From Thalassia testudinum (Eukaryota > Streptophyta > Magnoliopsida > Alismatales > Hydrocharitaceae), in the NCBI GenBank assembly GCA_037157565.1, contig JAZHRO010000039.1:45942001-46006000 (forward strand): DNA of 64,000 nucleotides. The letters are read 5' to 3'. Within the stretch, counting starts at the first letter, position 1; each line of letters opens with the position of its first letter. Positions 1-11,340 of this stretch are shown in pieces. A model generated the notes under the pieces. That model searched no databases and was not told the origin of the DNA. It saw only the letters and a program-made list of their open reading frames with translations. The position numbers and the translations under genes were made by a program.

Positions 1-13
1 TGAAACATTAATA

Positions 14-84
14 GTACTAGTGGTGTAGTGGTTGAATGGTACCTTTTCATAGTACAGATCCAGATTCAATTCCTGGTTGGTGCA
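14..84 (+). pseudogene. tRNA-Gly-like relic
   Basis: The 71-nt stretch follows the layout of plant tRNA-Gly(GCC). It has an A-box-like TAGTGGTTGAATGG, a GTACC/GTAC anticodon arm, a B-box-like ATTCAATTCC, and 5' and 3' ends that can pair as an acceptor stem (GTACTAG with TTGGTGC, imperfect). The anticodon position reads TTC rather than GCC and the B-box has lost its consensus G, so it is probably a dead tRNA or the head of a tRNA-derived element. Downstream there is only a T-rich run. The call rests on similarity by eye. Confidence 0.4.
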
Positions 85-2099
85 TGCTTTTTTGATTTCA
101 AGATGTAGCATATATTTCTTAATCGTTATGCTGCTTGAATTTCTTTACTTTAAACATACAAAAATAGGAGGTGTTTAAAGATATTAGAATTATAAATAAT
201 TATATGATATTAATTTCTTACCTATTTCATGATGGTGATACAATTTGTAATCTGAATTATGGGAAAACATTATATTTATCCTAAAATATTCGATTATTTC
301 TTATTTTTTACTATTTTGTAAAGATAGAAACTTAAAATTTTACTTCAATATTGATTCACTTTTTATTAATTCTCTTGTAAGAAAACTATATATACTTTTG
401 GCTTAATAGATTAAATTTATTTTTTATTAACATTCCCTTTCTTCAAAAAAAAAAACAAAAAACTCTATCAATTCCTTTAGTTTTATTGTAGTATATGAAA
501 AAAGCATATTGTGTATCTTATATAACACATAAAAAAATATAGTCGGATATACCTAACAATACATTTTCATATTAGCATATTAAGAAATTATGGCAAAGAT
601 CACTTTAATGGAAAAAAGTGTTGCTATATGTGCCCATCGAAATTTGATTTCTTTATGGCAATGATAGTGCTAACATTTTTTTGTTGTTGTCAAATACTAA
701 CTTAAAGATGGAGTTCTTACCTATAACGAAAGTATTGTCAATGTTTTATACTATTAGAGTTGACAGAATTGATCTACACCGATGGATAAAACTATCACTG
801 TTGACATGAAAGCCAAGTTGAAAAGCTTTTGGAGAGTTGACCGTCGCTATAGAATCAGGTGCAACAATAATAGTAAAATACCGTCAGGATAAGCTACAAC
901 GACGTCGAAGTTGACCATTAGAATAGGTCTGTGTAACTATAGCGATGGTATTTTGGACCTACATAATTTCTGACAGTCATTGTGGGTACATTTGTTGTAG
1001 TCATTCATATATTTAATGTGTCCCTAACCAGCTCTAAGTTTCATTTCATTATGCATATCCTTTTTAATTAATTCAATGTCATTTTTTGGTTGTAATGTAA
1101 CATAAGCTATATGTAGATTCAAGTTCCTGTCTGTTGCAAGCTCGTCACAAGATTTTAGGATTTTTTCCGTTTAAGTGTCATTTAATAAATTTACTTTTCT
1201 TGGTTGCAAATATAACTGAACTAGTGAAAAATGTGTTTGAATTGCCCATCTTTCTTTGTGTTGATTTTTTTAGTTATATGAAATAAAATAATTTTAAAAG
1301 TATTCAACTTAAGAACAAAATTATTCATTTCAAATGGTTTATTAAAATGTGATTATAAATTTAGAAATTTTTAAAACTATAACTGTGAATTACAAATTAG
1401 CATGGAACATTAATTTCATAAGTTGTATTATAACATACGAGAAATTTATTCATTTGTGTGACTCTTCATTTACTTGAATACTAATGATGAAAATGTTTTC
1501 ATTATTTGTTTAATCCAAAATTTTAAAATTGGATATTTCTTTATTAAGTGATGATTAGAACATATGTACTTGTTAATTGCACATTATTTAAAATATAAAC
1601 TATCAAAAGATGATTTTGATAAATTATTATAATTGTTTAATTCTAGACTTTATTATTCAAATAATCTTTTTAAAACAATAATTTTGTATATTTAATTAGA
1701 CATAAAACCACAAACACACACATATATACACACGTAGATACAAACTTACATACATATGTAGAAACATACATAGATCCATAATTTATGGAAACATAGAAAA
1801 AAAGATAATGATACTTTAATAATGTGATTTCATAAATATGTTAGTTTTAAAAATTAGATAAAGTACGTGACTACCTTATAAATTATTTTCTTATTGTAAC
1901 AAACAATAAAATATGTGGATATTCTATCATATAGAAAATTCTTCACTTTGAAAATCTCTCGGTAAATATATTTGAATATTTGGTTATATTTTATTGTTTA
2001 CTAAATTTTTTTAATATGTGGATTTGTGTTACCTTTTTCATTGGGTGGTATGATACAAAAACGTATCTCACACTAAATCTTTAGAAATTAAGTCTATTT
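85..2099. other. AT-rich intergenic DNA, nothing recognised
   Basis: Strongly AT-rich with many stops in all frames. I see no coding similarity, no LTR ends and no clear tandem repeat. A short second tRNA-like phrase near 1110-1155 (GATTCAAGTTCC) is too weak to call. Confidence 0.6.
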
Positions 2100-3950
2100 T
2101 GAACTGGGAAGAAGAAGCTTACCCAATTGTCTACCTAGGATTCCCACTTTCTCTGCTCCTTCTTAAGACCCTTGGGAATTTCTCCTGGACAAATTCCATA
2201 GAAAGCTGTAAGGTCGGAAAGCTAAACAATTTTCACTTCCTTCTAGAGTCACTCTTTTGATTAGTCCCACACTCCCCTTACAACTTATATACTGCAGTGT
2301 CTCTAGCATCCTCAAATCGCCAAAGCCACTGACAAAATAAGGAGAAACATTCTTTGGAAGGAAATTGACACTCAAAATAAAATGCATTGGGTTAAATGGG
2401 AACTTATATGCAAACTTAAGAAGAATGATGGATGAGGGATCCTTAATCTCAACTCTTTCAACAAAACCTTACTCACAAAAAGCCTAATTAGGATCCTTAA
2501 TAATAAATGAGAACTGTTGGCAAAATTATTAAGGAAGCTACGATAAAAGGATGTCCTATCACCCCTAAATTGAAGGCAAACAAACATTGTTGCCTTTTGG
2601 AAAGCCATGGTCAAAGATGGCCATTTTGCTTCAACCATGAGATAGTGAAAATTGAGGATGGAAAAAATTGTCTACTTTGGCATGAACCAATCCAAGGTAA
2701 CACTCCTCTAAAAGCATCTTGTCCTAATCTGTACTGATTAGTGTACAACAAGAACTTTTTGGTCAAATAGAGCACTCACCACTTTGAATGCAAGAAATAA
2801 TTAGGTTGTGTTTGACAGAAGGATAGTGTTATATTGGGATAGAATAGGAGTGGAATAAGTGTAGAAGGTGTTTAGTTAGTAGGATTGTAATGATTGGTGG
2901 TATTGTTAATGATTAGTATGTTGATTTTGTGAGAGATGAGAGAGAGTTAGTGGATTTTGATGAAATAGTTATTATTATTTTTTTATTTTAAAAATTTAAA
3001 AAAAATTATTTCTCTCTCTCTCTCTCTCCATTCCTTCTCTCTCTCCCATGCCCACCCCCTCAATTCCCCCCCCCCCCCCCGGAAGCCACAACGCCTCTCC
3101 TGAATTCCCTGTTGAACCCATATGTTAACTCCTATCCCCCTTCCAAACCCACAACCAAACGCTGCCTTAGTATTAGGCACTGAAAACCAGAGACAGAATA
3201 CCTATCTACAACTCAATTGTACTTACCGGCGTAAGTGACTACATATACCTATCTACAACAAAAAAATCAAAAGAGATTTGTCCACTCCATCTCCTAAATG
3301 TTGGCCGAAGGACGAATTAGAACTTGTTTACACAAGGTATCTACCCAATGTACTTCCACACCCATGTCTCATTCTTTATTTGGATGGCAAAAACAACAAG
3401 CTCCCAACCTTGGATAAACTTCGAGAGAGAGAAGTTGAACTCCTAAATAGATGTATCCTTTGTAAAGAACAAGAGGAGTAATGCCTCACTTAACTATCGA
3501 ATGCCATTTCACGGTACAACCTCTCATTCTTCTGAGATTGACCAATGAGAGGTCACAACCTCCCCTCTAGGATTTCAACACGAAGTTAAATTTGCCTCTC
3601 AAACATTCTAACACCTGGAATAAAAAATCCCTGCTTGCAACCTGCCTTTGGATGATCTAGAAAGAGCGGTGCTGTGCTACCTTTAATCAAAACCTAACAA
3701 TGCCAGATATATATCTTGACCAAGAAAATCTAGAATTTCTTCTGGTTGTTATCACAAGAAAATAACTTGAACTTTCAAGCCTTCCCAGCTCATTTTCTTG
3801 GTACTTAATGGTTTACGAGTCTCTCCAAGCACGTGGCCATGATGCATCTCTTTAGTTATCGTTCCTCGTTCTCCCTCAACCTATTCCGTGCCTACTGTGC
3901 TGGAGTCCTCATTAGGCTTTTGTTAAACTCTGCTGGCTGGTGGATTTTCT
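2100..3950 (+). mobile_element. LINE (L1-type) retrotransposon remnant, 3' half of ORF2
   Basis: Conceptual translation in shifting frames gives the C-terminal half of a plant LINE reverse transcriptase. It starts with VYLGFPLS near 2135, followed by the segment that normally contains the TLI...P motif (2250-2330). Next comes HWVKWELICKLKKNDG followed by GILNLNSFNK near 2390-2465. After the interrupting MITE there is the RT zinc-binding region (KLPTLDKLREREVELLNRC near 3400-3455, then CKEQEE) and a terminal WMIWKERC near 3650. In-frame stops and frame changes are frequent, so it is a dead 5'-truncated copy. No poly(A) tail or TSD could be fixed, so both ends are approximate. Confidence 0.75.
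2804..3166. mobile_element. PIF/Harbinger-like MITE inside the LINE
   Basis: The 363-bp insert is flanked by TTA on both sides (2801-2803 and 3167-3169), the 3-bp target preference of PIF/Harbinger elements. Its ends are imperfect inverted repeats: GGTTGTGTTTG on the left, and the complement of CAAACGCTGCC on the right. It contains a CT run and a run of C residues and no coding sequence. It splits the LINE between its RT and zinc-binding parts, so it is younger than the LINE. Confidence 0.6.
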
Positions 3951-5311
3951 TTTAACTGAATTAATCGATCTGATAGCTAGGTTTATTTCGATGGATCGAG
4001 AACATCCAAAGGCAAATTCAAGAAATCCAGAACTCGATTTAGGGGTTATCAGGCATTTCAGATACATTTGTATGGTTGGACCACATGAATCCTACTCTAA
4101 TTCTTGAGAACCATTTAGATAGCACGTATGCACATGATTACACGAATGGGGAGTCATTATGTGTGTGCTCCAATGTATCTAAGGTAGGATGCCACCTCTT
4201 ACTATATTTTATCCTCTTACATAACTAATTATTCTTTCTTGAAAATCGTGCACATAGATCGAAAGCTTTGCTAATTTGATTGACCTTCATCCTTTGAAAT
4301 TATGCTTCATAAACCTTTGAAGACATAGATTCGTGAATCCATGGGAATGCATGTTTGTTTATAAATATTAGATCTTGAATGGATAATTTGTATAATCCTT
4401 AAATAATTTGAAAGAAACCTATTATCTTATGTATCAAACAGATTCTATTTTTAATGAAATCAACACGGTTGTTTTTCTTAATAAATGAATTCATCATTGA
4501 CAAAACCCAAAATTAAGAGGCTTAATGGTTATTTGAGAACTAATGCAATTTTACACTCCCTTGAGTCTATAAATCAGGAATATGTATAATAAAAGAATAT
4601 GTGAATATTATGCTACAAATGACCTAATAACAAGTCTATGGGTTGATATTGATATTGATTAACATGAGCTAGTAACAAATGAAGGGTCACCCAAGTCGCT
4701 GACTTTATAGTGAGTTTACAGTCTATGATTATTGTGGCAGGGAGTAGCATGCCTCCCTGCAACTCAAGCTTATAGCTAAGTCGGGCACGACCTCAGGTTT
4801 TCTTATAGTATCAAATGTTGAGTGTTTCGTGCATTAGTGTTGTGAGGAAAAGAGCCATACAAGGTAGATGACATCTTACCACTGTGATATATGAAGCCAC
4901 TCCCGAGTTTGTTTTGAGGTCGTGTATCGATCGCGTCTTACGTTGTAGGTATTTGAGGCGGGCAAAATATCACTAGCCCTACCTGAGTCTAATTCAAGAG
5001 ACTTTGCGAGTAGAGACGGGGCCATATCTATAACTTGAATTTTCAAGTAATAAGACAATGGATAAAGGAATAATAAATAATTAAGTAACCAATGAATTAA
5101 GTTATTATGAACTAATGCATTGGGTTTCAAATAGCTAACTTAATCTTAATGATGCATTCCTAACACCTCTATTTCTTTTATTATATTTGTGATGCATTGC
5201 CACTCATTGCCCAAATCTAGTTTACCTAGTTTTAGATACATTCTACTGTAAATTATTCTCATTAGCCTAGCTTCATACGCAGGTAAACAGTCCCAATTAA
5301 GCTCTGGCGAC
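3951..5311. other. intergenic DNA, nothing recognised
   Basis: No open frame with recognisable homology, no LTR boundary and no tandem array seen. The short open frame at 4876-5130 on the - strand has no familiar motif. Confidence 0.55.
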
Positions 5312-8300
5312 TGTTATGACTCAAACTAACTCCACGTGAAACCCAGGTCAGATCACCTCGTCTATCCCAAGACTCAGTCGCTCAACGAGTAATGAAACAA
5401 AACAAATTAATTTCCACACATGCAGTATAACTAAGAGAAGGAATAAAAGATGGAAAGCTGTAGCATAACAGTAATTGAAAAAAGGTTACAAAAGAGAATA
5501 GCATGCTTACAACATAGCCATCACAACATACTAGAAAATAGAAAACTGAACTACAAGTTCTGAATAGGTACGCACAACAATGAAAAAAGAGTCAACCTAC
5601 AGCAGAAAAGAAGTAGAGCAACTAAGGTTGGGCTTAGCTAGGCCAAGCTCCCTCCGTAACAAGTGGCGTTGGCTGCTCACCTCCCTGTCCTAAACACAAG
5701 TGGTAGACATCAGTAAAGGCTGAGTAGAGTGGCAAGGGTATAATCAACTAACATAATTTAACTAAAGAGGAAAGCAGTAAACATTTCAGGCAACAGTGAA
5801 CATTTCACACTTTTTCATATTTTATTCCTATTTAATAAGTACTAGTTATTTAGTGATTTCGGTTATTCTAGCAACGAGTCTCAATATCTCTTGGTTCACA
5901 TGTTCCGTAACGAAACAATCTTGCTGCAATCTTCCCCGCGATGCAGAACGTGCACATGGTGCTCTCTTGGTTGAGAGAACACCCCACGTTTGTCCTACAT
6001 CCGGTCTACCACCCCAGGATCACAATCGTGACATAGTGGTGACTACAACACACGCGATAAACGCAAGAGAGGCTACCCTGCACTGGCACGCAATCAGTCG
6101 TTGCCGCTAACGGGTATGCTCTAAGTCGTACAACACAGAACAGAACAAGGGTCACGCCTCTCACCAGTCTGCGTACCCTCACCCGACTATCATGGTTGGC
6201 CTTGTGGGCTTAACAGGAGTCGATGTAGGAAGGTCATTCTTACCCTCGGTCCCAACCCGAGGGAAAGCTAGCTCTCTTCCTACACAATGGATGATTAGCT
6301 CTCCTCAGTACATGCATACCCGAGGGCCAGCTCACTCCTATACTAGAACCCAACCAACAGCCATGCCTCGTAGTAGGCGAATTATCCCATCAATATCAAA
6401 GTTTGATAACACAACAAATAAGTTATTCTTCGACTATCACTAAGGTGCATTTATAATCCCTTAAATTCTGTTCTAGCATCAAAGAATAACATGCATTTTC
6501 ATTCATAATTTATATTTTTAACATATGTTACGACTCAGTTCCTGGATCCCTACAGGACCCGAGACCAGCTCGTCTCGACCAATCCCAAGACCTAATCATC
6601 CAACAAGAAATAACCAAAAGCGGGAAAATAAATCACATTCACACATGCAATATAACTAAGCAGAAGAAAAGTACGAAACCGTAAAGAAAGTAGAACAACT
6701 GTCTCAGTATATACTACCACAACAACAACAGGAAACAGAAAGGAAACAGAAAGTAACAAGAACAGTAACTATGTGTCCATTACTCACTACAACAGTAGGG
6801 AAAACGAAAGTACTGAAAGAATGACTACGGCTGGGCTTGGCTGGGCCCAGCACCCTCTGCAGCCGGAAACTCAGGCTGCTCAACTCCTGGTCCTGAACAG
6901 GGTTACGAAAAGACAGAGTCAGCGAACGCTGAGTAGGGTGGTGTTTATATTATTTAAGTACAAGTACAGTAAAAACAACAACAGATTTATTTCTCATTTC
7001 TATTTATCTCATTTATGTGTTTCTGTTTCATCTATTTCTCAAAGTATCCAAGTATTTCTTGATCTTGCATGTTCCTCGTGGGAATGATCATGATTGCAGT
7101 CTTTTCCATAGAGTAGAAGGTACACGTGGTGCTCTTCTAACCGGAAGAGTCCCCCGTGGTAGTCCTACACCCAGTCAACTACCCCGAGGTCACTGTCGAG
7201 ACGTAGCGGTGACTACGGCACGCGTGATAAGCACACGGGTAGCTACCCCGCACTGACACGCGGTTAATCGTTTCTGCTAATGGGTACGTCTAAAGTACAG
7301 CACGGAATAATATAGGGCCTTGCCTTCTCAAAACAAGGATCTCACCCCTCAGAACCAAACAGGGATCTCGCCTCTCCACAGTCCGCGTACCCTCGTCCAA
7401 CTACCCCGATTTGCCTAGAGGACCTAACAAAGTCAGTGTAGGGTGGCTAGTTGAACCCCGGGCCCTGTGGGATGGTTAGCTCCCTCCCTACACGAGTAGC
7501 ACACCTCGGTACCGTGTACGCGAAGGACAACAGGAGTCGATGTAGAGTGGCCAATCCTAACCCCGAGTCTCAACTCAAGGGAGGTTAGCTCCGCTCTACA
7601 CTAAAAACGGATAGCTGCTCTCCTTGGTATCGCGTACACAAGGGCCAGCTCACTTCCCGTCGACATTCCAGATTTCCTTTCATCCACAGGAGTTCTACTC
7701 CTAATTCCCCGTAGGGTTCATGCTCATATTCATCTCATTCATCCAGGTCCAGATCTCATGTCTCATAATTCGTTCCTCATCCATATACAAGCAGCTCGTG
7801 TTTTCATAATTCAATTCTCAATAACATGCAACTTATGGTTTCACATGCAATTTCTTAATTACATACAGGCAGCTCATATTTTAACATACATCTCGCAATT
7901 ATATTAAAGGCATTTGCTAGCAATTTATCTTAACCATGCATTCAAGTAAATAGTACAGCTCAAACAGGCTCATTCATTTCTACCCTAGGGTTCATTCCAT
8001 ATCCTAGAGTTCAATCCGACTATTCCAGCTAAGTACATTCTTATTTAAATATTAACAACTGAGTTAAACCACTCTACCAGGTATCACGGGAGAAATGGGG
8101 GCCTGTGCCGCAGATCTCGTCGTCTCCGTGGACCTCGAACATGCCACTGGCTGGTAACCTATACCAACGACCAATGTACATTAGACGAGCTCAAAACAAT
8201 AGATACTCAACATGAATACGTAGAAGAACTTGAGTGGAAAACAACGGTACTTCATTTATGGAAATCCGATTCCGTTTGGACCTTAAACAGGCCAAAAACG

Positions 8301-9776
8301 TAGTTACTGATCAAAATCAGACATCTGGGACTAATCCCAGACGTCTTAAAAGACGTCAAAACTCACCTTGTGTTTCCTGCGACTAATCAGACGTTTAGAC
8401 TCCCTCTGCGACTGTCTGGGGGTAGCTCCAGACGTCGGACAAGGTCTCCAGTCATCTGGAAGCACCTCCGAACGTCTGGAGGCGTGATCTGACATCCAAA
8501 AGTCCTTAGGAAAGAGCACCACGCGCCTTCCCAAAGCCTTCCCTACATACAAAAATGCAGGCACGGTTTCAGCCCAACAACTCCTACGCTGAGATCTTCT
8601 GCATGGCGGAAATCAGCATAGGAACGTACGTACCTCGCGCGATACGTGCTTTCAGACGTCCGGCCTCAGCTCCAGACGTCTAGGTGCCTCGCCAAATGTC
8701 TGGAATTCACTCCTGTTAAGACCCGTTCCATCAAAGCCCTTTAAGACGTCTGGGACTTGGGTCAAACGTCTGGTCAGACGTCTGGAAATCAATTTTTGTG
8801 TGTGTACGACCTCGAGTCTGCTCGCGTGCCGCGCGCAGTGATGAGAGCCTCATCATGAGCCCTTACTAGCTCATTTTGATCCAAGAAAGAGAATAAAAGC
8901 TATTGCATAACTTAAAAAAAGGCTTAATTGAAGGAATAAGTGCTCTGAGAAGAAAACATGAAATAAAGGGTAAAACTGTAGTTTTACCATTGCAGTACAT
9001 AAATGAGATTTCTCAATGAAAAAACATAGGTCAAATGGTCTAAATAAGATAAAAAGTGGGTTGATTCAATCAGAAAAGGGTTCATGTGCAATCTAAGAAT
9101 TAAATGACATCTGATAACCCTAAAACAGATTCGCTTAATTCAACAAGGTTTCGGTTAGGATAAAAATCAAGTAAACCCTCTAAAATTCATGGAAAAATAG
9201 CCCCTAGGTTTAGAACATTCAATTTGGCCTTTGGAACCTAGTTTGACCTAGATTGGGGTCCTAACTCATTAATTGACCTAATTTGGATTTTTACGTAAAA
9301 TATCCAGTCAAACGTGGTCAAACCTAAAATCCAACTCCACTATTGGATTCCTTGGGTTCAAATTAGGTTTGTACTAAAATTTGGACCTAAGGGGAGGTCA
9401 TCTTAACCTACTTTGCAAATTATAGTACACCTAAATTACATTTTGACCCTTATCTTTTGAAAATCATCACATAAACCCCCTAGCTTCCTTGCCAATCTTA
9501 CAATCAGGTCCCTCTGCCATTAATGGGGAGGAATCCTTCTCCGGCGAGGAAGGCAGGGGGGATACTCTCTGATCCCTCAGAGATCTCCTCCCAAAATTGG
9601 AAGGGAGATTCTCTGAGGAATCCCCTTCCATCTAAGCCCGATCACAATCTTTGATTTCTATCCAATCTCTCATGCGAACGCACGAAAGACTTGGGATCCC
9701 AACTACCTTCCTTCTCCGACGAGACGACGGTGACTGAAGGCTTGCCCTCCACGCACCAGAAGCTCAGCCAGCACCT

Positions 9777-9784
9777 ATAAAAGG
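9777..9784 (+). promoter_or_regulatory. TATA box of family C LTR
   Basis: TATAAAAG is followed by a C/T-rich leader. The same position in the inverted copy 2 has TTTATAAGG on the - strand (around 56758-56766), so the box is conserved between copies. Confidence 0.5.
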
Positions 9785-11039
9785 ATCACCGACCCTCTGC
9801 GATGGACCTAGACTTGTTTAGGCCGTAGAACTCTCCAAAATTCATCTCTCCTCTCTCCAACCAAGAAGCCCGCAAGCTCCGGCAATTACCTCACCTCCTT
9901 CTTGTTGCTCTACTGCCATACCAGTAGCGGAGTTCACTCCGCCTCATCCTCCCGCGTCGCGTCGCACCAAGCGCACGCCTCCCTGACCTCCTCCTCGTTG
10001 TCGTTATCTCCCTCAGGGTTGTCTTCTCCGACGACGGTACAAACGAGCCGTCTGACTCCGCTGCCCCCTTTCACTCCCAACAATCCAGATAAGTTCCCCA
10101 TCTTTCACTCTTTCATTTCCCTCACTTTATTTCACACAACCGCCCCTCGACCGTCACTGTCCACCTCCACCTTCCTCATCTCCGGCCACCCTCCGGCAAG
10201 ACGCTCCCGTCACTCCGCAACCCCACAGGTCTCGCCAACCACCGCATAACCTCTGCCACACTTTACTGAGTATCCTCCACTCATCCACAGACCTTCTACA
10301 CCGCCACAACAGCCCTCCGATCACACCCATCCGTCCGGCCACAGAGCGACCTAGGCACACACGCCTAGGCCGCCCCGCGGCTTGCCACCTACTGCCACAC
10401 CTTCGCCATGACACGGCGAAGGTCCCCCTGTGATCTGATTGAGCGGCAAGGCCCTTTTTGTGTCAGGCAGGTTTCGAGCTCCCACTGCCATTAGCGGTGA
10501 CTCGAGGAAGCTGCTTGCTTGCTCTAGGTTACGAGATTTTAGGGTTCCACGTGCAGCAAACTTGGGAAGGTCGTGCAAATCCAGTCATCCCAGCAAGTGA
10601 CACCGCAGGACCAGCAGTTGTGGCAATTGGAGGCACGGTCTACTGCAGGCGCGCGAGAAAGAGCGGTGGGCATTAGTCCCACCTCGGTAAGCTGTAAAGC
10701 ACGTGAGTCCTTTATATTGATTTTGTGTTATTGCCCTGTTGCCTCCGATAACACTTGGGGTGAGGTCCCTCACCTAAACACTGTGCCTCGTCCGTGAGCT
10801 CATCACACAGATCTGGCGCGACCCGACCCGACACCATCCTGAGCACTCCTCGCGCACTACACCAACGCCGGTGCGCCTGGACCCGGGCGAGCGACCTGAC
10901 CCGTTTACCCGGCTCTGGGAGAGCGTGCTGAAGAGTGATATACACAGAGAGAGAGAGATGCGGGTGTGGGTAGAGGGGTAGGTTTTGCTCCTCTTTGGTT
11001 TGTGCAGGGAAGGTAGAAGGGAGAAGCGAAGCTGACACT

Positions 11040-11340
11040 TAGCCGCGGCAAGCGAAGGAAAAGAAGAAGGAAGGAGGCTCCACAAAGGAAAAAGAAAGGC
11101 AAGGCAGAAAAGAAGTGAGGCCAAAGAGAACAGAACTAAAGAAGGAAGAAGAAAGAGATCAAGGGGCAAACAAAGACGCAAGAAAGCGAAGGAAAAGAAG
11201 AGGAAGAAGAAAGAGAAGACCACTTAAGAAGAGGCAAGCCAGGCCTTGGTCGCAAATCAAGAAGAGAAGGAAAAAGAAGAGGAACAGAAGCAGCAAAGGA
11301 AGAGAAGAAAAGGAGCTGAAGCAGAGCAAATCACCATAAG
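11040..11340 (+). repeat. Polypurine tract, about 300 bp, in family C
   Basis: This stretch consists almost only of A and G (AAGAAGGAAGGAGG, GAAGAGGAAGAAGAAAGAG and similar). The inverted copy 2 has the matching polypyrimidine stretch at 55145-55440. It forms spurious Lys/Arg/Glu-rich open frames. Long homopurine stretches can form triplex DNA; whether that matters here is unknown. Confidence 0.7.

Noticed and set aside
4876..5130. 84-codon open frame on the - strand
   Set aside because: No recognisable motif, ordinary length for chance in this composition.
11115..11339. Lys/Arg-rich open frame in family C
   Set aside because: It is the reading of a polypurine tract. Copy 2 has a similar composition but no conserved sequence.
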